64,000 bases of DNA from Pinus tabuliformis (taxonomy: Eukaryota; Streptophyta; Pinopsida; Pinales; Pinaceae): positions 917,878,979 to 917,942,978 of the forward strand of contig CM062815.1 of the NCBI GenBank assembly GCA_031772625.1, given 5' to 3'. Shown piece after piece: positions 1 through 10,612 of the stretch (position 1 is its first letter; each line of letters begins with the position of its first letter). Both the position numbers and the translations under genes were made by a program. Below the pieces are notes generated by a model. That model made no database searches. It was given only the letters and a program-made list of their open reading frames with translations, and was not told the DNA's origin.

Positions 1-779
1 CCTTAATTTGACTACATACTAGAAAATGCCTATAAAAATCACATTATTTAACCCCCTACCAATATAAACCCAATACACCTTCCCAATTAAAAAACCCCTA
101 CTTTCACTAGATATTGTAGGTATCCATTTTTCATTAACATTTTTTATACCCCTTTATATTTTTCCATTAACTTTGGGCCCAATTTTTTATACCTGCCAAA
201 TAAAAAACCCTCTACCCCCTATATATCTCCCAATATATTATGACATTTTTTCCTCAATAAATATCCCCCAATATGAACCCACGTGGTATGGTATTGCTCC
301 CTTAGTGAAGCCCCCGTGGACAAAATAGGCTTGAGTTAGCCTAACAAGATAAACACCATCACTCGGAAGCTTAGGGAAAGACCAACTAGGAAACATCCTC
401 TTGATGGTCTTTGGTGATGAACTAATACCAAGCTTGGGACTGCACTATTGTGTCCCCGTACTGTTTGGTGATGTCTTTCTGGAAACAGACTCTCACCTCC
501 ATGAAATCTAGGTATATGGTTCTGGAACCTTTTCCAACTCATCTTGAAGCATGGACAACATTGTCCTAAGTGTAGCTGGACCACCAATGTACTTATGCAT
601 GTTTTCTGCGCTCAACTACAAGTCATCGTTGGTGTCATCTCACATCAACTACTCCATGTACCTCTCGACCTCCAGCAGGACTCAGTTATTCTTAAAGGCT
701 TGAGTGAGGGATCCGATTGAAGGGATCATGTGTGTCCTCACTATGACATCGAGACTCTTGAACAATGATGCATAGGAAG
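1..779. other. AT-rich stretch without recognisable gene
   Basis: The first 300 bases are strongly AT-rich with short C runs. Read on the minus strand they would lie downstream of the decayed coding region to the right, so they may be its 3' flank. No LTR end, primer site or conserved frame is visible. The frames at 336-587 have no recognisable content. Confidence 0.3.
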
Positions 780-3440
780 CCTAAATTCTAGTGATGAGTG
801 GAGGGAGTTTCTCATAGTTCTGAATCAAAATCTGAATCTTTGATTTTCCTAGCTCTACCTGTGGCTTCATTATCTTAAGAAAGTAAAGCGGGGATCCCTT
901 ATACCTCATTGTCCATTCCTGTACATGTGTGATAACAGCGTGTATGTCTTTGAGAGTTTGGACAATCTTCACACACCATTACTAAAAACCATATAGATGG
1001 ACAACTGCCTTGTGCACGGTGACAAATCTATCATACATTTTCCACATGGTGGTCTCAAGAGTCCATAATTCAACAAGTATCACTTTTCCCATCTCTCCCA
1101 TAGTATATCCTACAGACTATTATGTCCTCTGCATGGCCTCTTGCAAGTCCTTTGTCATCCAATCATTCTCTGCTAACAATAACTTGACAGTTGAACTCGT
1201 AGCTTCTGCATAAGCCTTAGGGGCATTGACCATGGTAGTTAAATGTCTTATAACATCTTAAACAATCACCCTTCCATCTATATGTGTAGGTGATGAGTGA
1301 TTGTCTGGGATATGTTTTCTCTACACCTGTACAATCATTTGTCGTGAATCGTTAAATGACAGATTGTACACATCCATCCTCAGATCATCATCAAGGATAA
1401 AAACCTCTCCTTGCTTGCTCGAGACTGGTTCTGATTTTGGAGGTGGTGGAGACTGAGGGGAAACCTCAAATGTTCTCGGCATGAGGTTGGTATCTTGTTC
1501 CTGTGGCTCCTATTCCAACTCCATGCCCATTTCTTCGACCATTTTCTCAATCTTCTTAGAAAGTTCCTGAACCTGCATCTGCTCACCCTCTTCTTAATAT
1601 GTTGGCTACTCTGACTCCTCAACCTGTATAGGCACAGTTTTCTCTATCATCGTGCCTTGTCATTCTTCATGTTCTTGTTTTTTCTTCTCTTCCATCTCTC
1701 TCCTTCTTAGCTCTTGCTCTTCTTTCAACTTCTTCTCTATTTCCTGAAACTTCCTCTCTTCTCCTCCAACCTTTTCTTCTCTCTCTTCCTCCATTTTACT
1801 CTCTTTATGCATTATTTGCCCTCTTCCTCCACTACCAAATCTACTCTCTAGATGAGAGGATTTTCTCTGAACTTGTAGCTTTACTCAGCCTCTGGGTCCT
1901 TAGAAATCTTCCTCTTGCCTTTGTCTTGTGTATGTTTGTTGCTCACTATTGTTGTTGTTGTTGCTTCCTACAGAGAAACTTTCCATTCTATAGCCATGCT
2001 GACAGGTTCATTGAGCCTAGAGGAGTTGTAACAATACCTCCAAGTATCTTCCTCTGCCCAATGAAATTTCCTATGGATACATGGGTAATACAAATTCGCA
2101 AAGTGGTTATTGGATATGTAGTGGGAATCATACTGATTGTCGTCCTTGGTGACAAATTCAAACTTTTCTATGTATTTGACCTTGGCATCCACATCCTTTA
2201 AGCTCCAGATCTCGTACAATCAAATCCCCAAAGGAAGAGCAAGCCATGGTGCCTTCTTCCTCCTGTGCAATCCTACTAATAACCTTGTGGATATGTGATA
2301 TGCAACCTCTTGCATGACCAACTTATATGTGGCAAACCTTGGTAGCACATGCAGAGGCTTCTCTCCACAAAACGTCATGATGAATGTGCCACTAGGTGAG
2401 TCATACCAATTTGCAATGTCAATAAATGACTGCATTGCTTCTTGGTACATGCAGGGTGGATCCTTCCCCAAGATCAACTTATAAACTGGGATGATGAAAT
2501 GGTCACATAGCCTAGCCATGACTCCTCGGTAACTGCAATTAGAAAGCAACTTGCAATAAATGTTCACAACATTCTCTGCTGGTGTCCATGTCTAACCCAT
2601 TCTAGGAAACTGATATTGGGCACAGATTGCATCAAGTAGGTACATGGACATATAGATTCTCTATTTCTTATACTTGGGAATATTTCAGGCATTAGACACA
2701 TGCACTTTTAGTTAAAGATCTAACATATCCTACTAGTTAAACAACCTTCCTTCATTTGCCAACTTATCCAACACAACTACCCAACTCTACAGAAAGGTCT
2801 TTGTACTCTCTTGACCATACAAGTGGCATGAAAATATGATCAAGAGTTGGTAGGTCTTCTTGAGTGACCTTGTCTTGTAAACCTGATTGGGTGTTGTTCT
2901 CAACTTCGACAACTCTTTCACCCAACCCTTCATGATGTCTCTAGTGTTCACATTATTGTTGGGTTATAGAAAAGTGCATCCATGCGGTTCACCGGTTGTG
3001 TTAGGTGATACATATGATGATATTTTTATGTCCTAAAGGTAGAATTATGTGTTCCACTAGCACTATTGAATGTCATTGTCTTGGGATATGTATGTGAGAC
3101 AACCTAGTGAATGACATCCACACATGGGAAGGCGGGGTACCTACATGCAAACTTGTAGAAGCCCGACTTGTGGATGTTGACATAGACCTATCCATCCTCT
3201 ATATATTCCTTAAAGATTCCTACAAAGGTATCTTTAATTTCCTACCATGTTATCTTCATGTCCTTGTCTATGAATAATTGTGTGTCTGCATAGACTAGCA
3301 AGTTCATTGACACCTGTTCAACAAACTCTCTAGTGCTGCTCTTGAAAGTATCCTTTGATCCAGATCTCTTGGAAACCATGTTACCTATACTGTTGAAGAG
3401 CTTCTCTTCAACTGTTGTACCTGGAGACAGAGAGGACACT
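780..3440 (-). pseudogene. Decayed coding region, unrecognised protein, coiled-coil part
   Basis: Minus-strand frames follow one another from about 3440 down to 780 and read like protein rather than noise. A segment at 2220-2567 holds ordinary globular sequence (for example GVMARLCDHFIIPVYKLI), followed by an acidic/aromatic segment at 1968-2219. A stretch at about 1640-1860 is very rich in Glu, Lys and Arg (EEQELRRREMEEKKK) and should form a coiled coil. The C-terminal part at 781-972 is again mixed helical sequence. The region is broken in many places and I cannot assign a family. The order globular, charged coiled coil, tail resembles the accessory ORFs at 18.9-20.6 kb and 52.2-54.8 kb, but I see no residue-level match. 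It could be a host gene relic or the accessory gene of an old retroelement. Confidence 0.35.
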
Positions 3441-3543
3441 CATGGCATGCAAATGTTAGCTTGAAATCGAAAGCACTTCAAGACAGACCAAGCAAGTGGG
3501 CTTTGTTGGAAAAGATCGCACAATTTTTACTCTCAGAGGGGAC

Positions 3544-3770
3544 TGACTGTCAACTAGATCTGGGCATTGTGTAGTCCTAATTTCCAATGGGAGGTGATGA
3601 TGACTGGAATTTCACAATGCGTAGTCTAGTTGGCTTACTGATGACTAGAACTACATAATGCACAGTTCAGTTTGGCTTTGATGTTGGCTGGGACTGCGCA
3701 TTGCACAATCCTAGTGGGCAAGACTCCGGGACTGGCTCTTGGATCTACATAGTGTGCAATTGGAGTCATC
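3544..3770. repeat. About 40-bp tandem repeats, GCACAAT core
   Basis: Four to five imperfect units follow each other with starts near 3559, 3599, 3639, 3679 and 3725. Each reads roughly TGATGACTGG-AACTNCACAATGC-AGTCTAGTTGGCT. The spacing of about 40 bp is constant enough for tandem duplication. Similar units recur at 4585-4700. Confidence 0.6.
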
Positions 3771-4189
3771 CAATGGCAGTCTCTGCATAATTCCTAAAGC
3801 CAAGGCAAAGCCTTGAGATCCATAAATGTGCAGTACATACCGAGAAGAGCTAGATCCATGCCAAGGAAGCCCAAATCTACCCAAGAGAAACTTGTAAACA
3901 AGAAGATATGAATGTGCAAGTGAAGGTGGGTGCATATCTGAGTGAATGATGATGCATGCAATCAAAACAAGTATAGGAATTAGTAAAACAAAAGAACAAT
4001 GAATCTTATGGAGAGAGTCGTCGTAATGACGACTATTAGTGCAAAAACTGAGTTATGCATGCGACACTTAGGAAAGGCAATGCAAAACATAAAATAACAC
4101 TTCTACAAGCTAAAACAAATCAAAATGTGAGTGTTGCTCCAATAAAATGGGTAAATCATCACACTCACAAGACAAACAAACAAAAGTGA
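3771..4189. other. Noncoding stretch between repeats and promoter-like site
   Basis: No conserved frame or element end is visible. On the minus strand this lies inside the putative first intron downstream of the splice-donor-like site at 4222-4228. Confidence 0.3.
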
Positions 4190-4333
4190 CAGAAAAAACG
4201 GCAAAAGACAAGAAAAGAAAGACTTACCTGAAAAAGTTGTGAAGATTGTGCCGAAGGTTCCTAGATCTCCTCGAGAATGCCAAAGCTCCAAGATTGAATA
4301 TGAGAATGAGCTATGGTGACATCCATTAAATAG
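4190..4333 (-). promoter_or_regulatory. Possible TATA box, 5' exon and splice donor on the minus strand
   Basis: On the minus strand a TATTTAATGG-like box (4323-4333) is followed about 100 bases later by a strong donor consensus CAG|GTAAGT (4222-4230) and then a T-rich tract. This order suits a short noncoding first exon feeding the decayed coding region at 780-3440. The link is inferred from position only. Confidence 0.3.
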
Positions 4334-4584
4334 ATTTGGTCGTTTTAGGGTTTATCACACGAAGACCAAAAATATAGGAAAAGGCGACACTTGGCAGCAG
4401 TTTCTAAAATTAGCTCAAGTGTAATTCCATCTCCTAAAAATAGATCCATATTTTCTAGGGATTATTTATCGCTTTTTGTTTTTTTCAGGAAAAGTTTTCA
4501 TGCATTCACAAAGAAATTGCATAGTTTTGGGGAGAACCAGGCATCTCACTGACACATTCGTTGGGCAACAACTTAGGGAATGCT

Positions 4585-4700
4585 TCTACGCAATTCCTGG
4601 GTTGAGTGGATTTGGTTGCTTCTCATGCTCTACACAGTTTCCTAGTTGAAGGCATGTTTCTAGCTAGGTCTGCACAATTCTTGAACCATGCAGAACTGCT
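4585..4700. repeat. About 42-bp tandem repeats overlapping the LTR border
   Basis: Three units start near 4587 (CTACGCAATTCCTGGGTTGA), 4630 (CTACACAGTTTCCTAGTTGA) and 4671 (CTGCACAATTCTTGAACC). Spacings are about 43 and 41 bp. They resemble the repeats at 3544-3770. They straddle the low-coordinate end of the LTR that follows, which makes that LTR border uncertain. Confidence 0.55.
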
Positions 4701-5700
4701 AGTCCCACTAAGGGTGGTAGCTACCTTACAAACAAACAAAGTAAAGCTACTTTCGTATTCCTTTATGACAAATAGATAAGAGGGGAATGAGGACACCAAC
4801 CTCAATCTTGCACTTGGTTCCTTACTTGATTCCTCTCCCTTTTGATAGATCCTCGCCGCTTGCTTCCTCGTCAGCCCAGCTTCAAAGAGCACCTGTGGAA
4901 TCAAAGCAGCACAATGCTATCCGAGAATAGAGATCTACTAGCATAAACAATATAAGATCATATGTATATTGACCACACACAAACATATATCATAAAATAT
5001 GCAAGAATATGGAGGAAAACTTGAATAGCTTTATTGATATCAAGAAAAAGCAGGGAGGATTACAACCAATTGTTCTGACCCAGCATCATCCTCTCAGCAG
5101 GAAGCCCTTCTTCACCTCATGAAAAGCTTAGATCACCCAACACTATGATGTTGCAGCAAGAACCCAACAACACTTCCTCACAAGATACAAAATTCCAGCC
5201 CCTGGATCTCTGGGATGAGGGATCCATATATAGATGTTTGCAAGGGGGGTGAGTCAGCTTCTGGGGTTTGATTAGTTTCCTCTCTCTGATAGTTCTTTAT
5301 TCCACTTGGAGAATAATGATCTCTTACTCATCCCTGGGCGAATTCAAGGAGGCAAGTGTCATAGGAGAAGTTTCTGGAAGATTCCATGATTTTCCACCTC
5401 GCACACTGCCTCTGCCATTTGTCCATTCTCGCCCATCGCACCCCATAGAGGGGATTTTCAGTATGCATCGCACACTCTATGTGTATTTAGGTGGGATGCA
5501 TCACACTTTGTCCATAGAGCAGGTGAGATGGTCCAGTTTTGACCAGTTCTGAGTAGTTTTTCATGGAGAACTTCTGGGAGATGATGTGATCAGTTGACCT
5601 TGTTATTTTAGGGCTTGGAACAACACTTTTAGGGACTTAGGAGCCCTTGGTTTATGGACATTTAGGATTGGGGTTACAGTGCCCAAAAATGTCTATAACA
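4655..5700 (-). repeat. 3' LTR of the level-1 Gypsy element
   Basis: It matches 39351-40374 along most of its length and ends at 5700 with TAACA (TGTTA on the minus strand). A TATA-like CTATATATGG lies at 5224-5233 on the minus strand. The match is firm from about 4684. The exact low border (4655, TGTTTCTAGC) is uncertain because of the 42-bp repeats. Confidence 0.75.
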
Positions 5701-5716
5701 GTTGCCCCCTAAAACA
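5701..5716 (-). other. Polypurine tract of the level-1 element
   Basis: On the minus strand TTTTAGGGGGCAAC lies directly before the LTR start TGTTATAGAC. This is the expected primer for plus-strand DNA synthesis and fixes the orientation of the element. Confidence 0.75.
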
Positions 5717-6203
5717 TGAGGTCGTTAATTAATTTTTGATGTCGAATGAAATGCTTTATCATGAGGATCCAAAGTTTTTCGAGTTGGAAGGTGACCTGTA
5801 ATAAGATACAATAAAATACATTATCTTCATAATATTTTTCATTTCCTGGCTGAGTCAGGCATTCCCATGCTCAGCTTTATAAATTCATTTCCATGTACAT
5901 AGGACAGACAATTGTCTAAGTGCAGACTGATGATCCCAGTAGAGCCATCATCCCTTAGGTTGGATGATTATCTGTGCAGCAATGATGTACATTGGATGTC
6001 TTTATTTCCCTGAATGTATTTCACAGCCCGGATGGATGAAACTAGATCCAGGGTCTTTAATCTCGTTCAATCTTCACTTGAAGTACAAGTCAATACATGT
6101 GAGAGATGTTCTGGAGTCGAACATGGAAAGACATTACCTGATTACCAGCCAATGATGTAAGCTGTTAACAGGCACGAGAGGAATCACCGATAATGATGAT
6201 GAC
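5717..6203 (-). other. 3' internal noncoding region of the level-1 element
   Basis: This sequence is related along most of its length to 49226-49690, which sits in the same place beside another LTR of the family (shared landmarks: GGTGACCTG, CCCGGATGGATGAAACTAGA, GATTACCAG). It continues after the Copia insertion at 34169. The target duplication ATGAC is at 6199-6203. Confidence 0.7.
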
Positions 6204-7824
6204 TATTGGCATTATGGTACAGGTTTGGAGCTATGGAATAGGTTTTGTCCTTGATGGCAACTCTATCTGGTGACATATCTCAGTTCAGGCTTTCAGAATG
6301 AAAGAAAATCCATATACGCAGTTTCATCTAGACAAAGTCGCGTATCCACGTAGGTTAGTCATTTCGAAGGCGCGTATGCGTATACATGCACTTTCATGCA
6401 AGGAAAAGTGTGTATATGTTGGATAAATTACCTTTGGTCTGGGGTAGTTAGTCCTTGGTACTCAAACCTATGGTTTTGGACCATGGTATCTCGTCAGAAG
6501 GATTAACCCCAAAGTATTGGGCCCATGGTATTGTGTTATTATGGTTTTGGACCGTGGTATTGAGAAAGGCCTAAAGCTATAAAAAAGGAAGGAGATAATT
6601 TGGCAAACTATCTTTGGAATCAATTGAATATCTAACATGTGGCTATAAAAGAGGAAGGAGATAATTTGGCAAACTATCTTTGGAATCAATTGAATATCTA
6701 ACATGTGCTAGATCTGAAACTTTTGTGATTGGGGTTATGGTGCAGATATGGATTTGAATGAAGGAAGAACCTAAGTGCATAAGGAAGGATAAGATCTATT
6801 GATGGGTCATAATATTTGAGGCTTGAATGATAGTATCTTTGTATGATCTTGATCTGTTTTGTGAGGCGCACGCTTGATCTATAAATTTGATAATCTGGGT
6901 TATCTTGTTTTTGACTATTTGAAACAGTAAATTATCCTTTATAGATCTGTACGTAGGTTCAGCGAAGAGAAGGTGTGTGTACACGCAGGTTCAGTAAAGG
7001 CAAACTGCATATACGCAGGTTTCTCCACATACAGGAGTGTATACACACAAGTTTCAGGTTGCTTAAGTAGCGTATATGTATTTTATTGTGATCTAGCTGC
7101 CTCTATTTGTTGCTGCAATGTTCTAGGTTCAGAATTTGGTATATGGTTATTGTTTATGTGTTCTGGGTACAGCTATCAGTGAAGTGTTTATTGTAAATCA
7201 GTTTTGTTTGGTGGAAAGGAGTTTGGTTGAAGCAGAAATCTTGATGATTGATTGATGTTCATGGATCTAGTTTGAAATTTTATGAAACGTGGTCCCTGAA
7301 AGAAAGGGAAGGTTGTAGCCTTCAGTAGGCTAGCACCTACGTACTAGTATCTTGGCTAGTACAAGAGCTTAGGGGGTTGTAGCTCCCTTCAAGGAGAAGA
7401 TGGAAAACAAGAGAGGGTTGTAGCTCTCTGCAGGTTGTAGCCTGCGTACTAGTAAAGGACTGCACCAGTACATTGTGAAAAGAAGTTTCTAATTAAAGGA
7501 AGATAGAGATGAATTGCAATAGGTGGTTTTCACCCACATTGGGTTTCCACCTTATATCTTGTGTTCTTGTGTGTGACTGTCTTCTGTTATGTTTTTACTG
7601 GTCTGGTTACTATTTATTTCACTCAGATACTCAGATTAATAATCAACATCTGAAAGATAAAGTAAATTATAATTTTTCATTGTATACGCGGGTTTCATTC
7701 TACATAATTGCTTATATAAGCGGGTTTGACTAACTGAAGTAGCGTATATCTTCTGAATTTTGAAAAGGGATTATTTTGCTTGGTAATACTGATTCACCCC
7801 CCCCTCTTAGTATTATTTCCAACA
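6204..7824 (+). repeat. 5' LTR of the Copia element
   Basis: It pairs with 32610-34163 along its whole length. It is about 67 bp longer because a segment of about 66 bp containing the TATA box is duplicated in tandem (6576-6641, 6642-6707). It carries clusters of a CGTATACGC-GGTTT motif (6310-6420, 6946-7080, 7682-7745) and four GGTTGTAGC repeats at 7310-7445. It ends TTATTTCCAACA just before the primer site. Confidence 0.92.
6576..6707 (+). repeat. 66-bp tandem duplication containing the LTR TATA box
   Basis: Two units begin GCTATAAAA and run to CTAACATGTG. The 3' LTR has only one unit (TATA near 32984). The duplication therefore arose after insertion, or was lost from the other LTR, and gives the 5' LTR two TATA boxes (6579 and 6644). 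Confidence 0.85.
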
Positions 7825-7826
7825 AT

Positions 7827-7839
7827 TGGTTTCAGAGCC
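7827..7839 (+). other. Primer binding site, initiator tRNA-Met type
   Basis: TGGTTTCAGAGCC begins 2 bases after the LTR. Apart from one base it matches TGGTATCAGAGCC, the site used by most plant Copia elements. Confidence 0.85.
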
Positions 7840-7885
7840 AGGTCCTTCTGAAGAATCTTGATCACTTGGAGGAAGATCCATCATC

Positions 7886-9574
7886 ATGAGCAACTACGAG
7901 AGAGAAGCATCTATCAGGCCACCAATTTTTGATGGGACAAACTTCATATATTGGAAGGTAAGAGTTACTGCCTATCTTCAGTCACTTGGTACAGAAGTTT
8001 GGGATACCATAGATACAGGGTACACTTTTCCTTCAGCAACTCCAATAGATCCGGCTGAGAAGAAGAAATATGAAACAAATGCAAAGGCAGTCAATACCCT
8101 ATTAGGATGCCTATCTCAATCAGAATTCATCAAGGTTATGCAGTATAAATCCACAAACGAAATATGGGACAAGATTGTTCTGAGGTATGAAGGAGATGAA
8201 CAGGTAAAACGAGCAAAACTTCAAACCCTCAGGATTCAGTATGAAAATCTCAGAATGCACAATGATGAAATTGTGGCTAACTATTTCCTTCATGTAGATG
8301 AGATTGTTAATTGTATGAAAAACATGGGTGAAGAAATAAAAGAGGTTGTTGTGGTTGAAAAAGTTCTAAGATCCTTGTCCCCTAGATTTGAATCTAAAGT
8401 TTCGGCAATAGAAGAAAAGGAGAATCTTCGAAACCTTACCATGTCACAGTTACACGGGATTCTAACTGCTAATGAAATGAGGAAAGGAGGACCATCAGAC
8501 AGAAGAGAAGTAGCTTTCAAGGCTTCAGGCAAAGGAGACTACTATGAGTTAGGACATGCATCAGAAGAGGAAGAAGAATCAAATTTTGTCAAGAATATTC
8601 AACGGGGTACTAGAAGATTCAGAGGTAAGTTACCCTTCAAATTCTTTGCTTGTGGGATAAAGGGAAGGAACCTGTTAGATGGAACAAGAAACAGAATGCA
8701 ACTAAGAAAAGTTACTACACTCATGATATTGATGGTCTCTCAAATAGTGATGAAGATGAACGAGGTAATAACTATAAAATTTTAATGGCTTTTGAAGATG
8801 ATGATTACATGGATGCTATAGATGTAGATGGTTTTCATGAAGAGATTTCTAGACTCAAAATATGTTTAGAAGAAAAGAATATGATCAATGATACTCTGCA
8901 ATTCCAACTTGATGAAAAGGAACAATTTCTTGAGAAGTTAGAATGTGAAATTATTGGGCTTAGAAAATAAGTTGAGAAAACAAAGGCTCTTAATCTTAAA
9001 TTTGTTAAAGGATCTAAAACTCTGGATGAGATCATCAATGTACAACACTCTCCACTAATCAAGATAGGTCTGGGGTATAATGGAGAAGCATCTCAAGCAT
9101 CCACCTCAAAGAGTTATCTTGATGCAGCAAGGAGGTATGAGAAAAGGCCCAATGGAGATCACCAGGTAAAACAGGGACGAATTCCATCAAGAATAAACAA
9201 AGATTACCAGGAAAATCAGGGGCAATCCACCTTAAGGGTGAACAAAATATACAATCAGTGATCTTCTCAATTTTCCTCAAGAATGGATGACAATAGAAAC
9301 TACAATCATATGGCTGGTAGATTTGATAATCGCAGAAGTTTCTTCAATGGCCAATGTTTCTCTTGCCATAACTTTGGCCACAAAGCAGCTCAATGTGTTG
9401 CTTATAAGACAATCATGACTAGAGAAGCTCAAAAACAAAGAAGTATGACTGGGATTATGAAAAAAAACCACAAAAAACAACTTTTTGGCCATTGAAGATG
9501 AAATTGAATGTTCTAATTGTAATAACTTCGGTCATGAAGATTCTGAATGCAGGAGAAGGTTTCGATAGACAAAG
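7886..9574 (+). pseudogene. Copia Gag (UBN2-type) with two CCHC knuckles, 5' part of the Copia ORF
   Basis: The ATG at 7886 lies 47 bases after the primer site and opens a 299-aa frame typical of Copia Gag: N-terminal PPIFDGTNFIYWKVRV, then the UBN2 capsid core with NEIWDKI and YFLHVDEIV. Downstream lie two nucleic-acid-binding knuckles of CX2CX4HX4C form, CFSCHNFGHKAAQC near 9355 and CSNCNNFGHEDSEC near 9512. Gag would form the cytoplasmic particle in which reverse transcription takes place. The coding stretch is broken in a few places and is then cut at 9574 by the Gypsy insertion; the protease begins on the other side at 28722. Confidence 0.85.
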
Positions 9575-10590
9575 TGTTATAGCTCCAAATCTCACTCTTA
9601 TGGTTTGTGATGCTGCACTTATGGCCTAGGGCAACCCCTCTTTCCAGACCTGGTCCCAAAATTTAAAAAACAGTGTTTTATTCCCTATACGCGACATTGC
9701 CCTGAGTTAAACGCGTGTACACGCGGGTCTGTCATACCCAACCCACGTGTATCTATTAAAACACTTAAAAAAATAATAAATTCCTCTTTTTCGGGTGGAG
9801 ATCGCGGGTTTTACCTGCTGGATCACCTGTTAGTGCCCGTGGCCCAACTGTTCCCAACCAACTCCTAACTAAAAAACTACTTTGGAGAGGGTATAAAAAG
9901 ACATCAATGGGAAGGCCAAGGGGAGAGAGAAAGGAGAGCAAGATTATTATGCTGATATTTTTCCCTTAGACCAGGTCTGAAGTCCTTGGTGTTGTCTGCA
10001 CTTCCCCCATTTTGCATAGGAAACCCTTGTTTCCATGTGTATTGGTGATCATTCATCCTTGATATCATCATTGAGTAAGACTTGGAAGGAGCTCTTGTTG
10101 GAGGCTTGAGGCTGGAATGAATCCGGGAGGAAGCTGTGCTTGGAGCCTGCTGAAGGTGTTCAGGTGATATCTTTCCGTTATATGTACTTTATTTGCCTTT
10201 ATATATAAAGAAACACGACTTTGTTCCCGAAACAATCTTTCTTTATGCTTATGAGATTCTTGTTTTGAATTCTTATGCAAGTGGTTATTTAAAGGTTTTT
10301 ATAACTAACTTTATAGCATAAAGATGGTTTATACATAAGTATCTGTACATGTATTGTTGTGTTCTTTGATTTGTTTGTCTTGTAGATCGAAGGAAGAAGA
10401 AGGGAACTCCAAGAAGGGTTTGGACCCTAAAGGCCTTCTCAAACGTAGGACCTTAGGTACGTACCCTTAAACGTTAGAATTTGCTTAAAAGTAAAAAAAT
10501 TGTTGTGCGTGTGTGTTTCTTTGAATAAGCAATTTTCAGTCTGGTAGAGTCTTAGCCCAAAGGACTCTAGGGGTACTTTCCCTTGTAACA
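9575..10590 (+). repeat. 5' LTR of the Tat-type Gypsy element
   Basis: It begins TGTTATAGCTCC and ends CCCTTGTAACA. A TATA box (GTATAAAAAG) is at 9891-9900. Three CGTATACGC/ACACGCGGGT-type motifs are at 9687-9750, the last in inverted orientation. It is about 98% identical to 27705-28721. Confidence 0.95.
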
Positions 10591-10594
10591 GAAT

Positions 10595-10612
10595 TGGCGA
10601 CTCCGCTGGGGA
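10595..10612 (+). other. Primer binding site of the Tat-type element
   Basis: TGGCGACTCCGCTGGGGA starts 4 bases after the LTR. Sites of this form are typical of Tat/Ogre-clade elements. The related sites in this window are TGGTGACTCCACTGGGGA (39330-39347, minus) and TGGCGACCATACTAAGGA (48206-48223, minus). Confidence 0.85.

Noticed and set aside
336-1213. Short frames as host genes
   Set aside because: No conserved motif, no codon pattern or neighbour support. The same applies to most frames under 100 aa across the window, which are shadows of element coding regions or noncoding LTR sequence.
10595-10612. tRNA-like sequence
   Set aside because: It is the primer binding site, complementary to a tRNA 3' end, not a tRNA gene. 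The same holds for the other primer sites listed.
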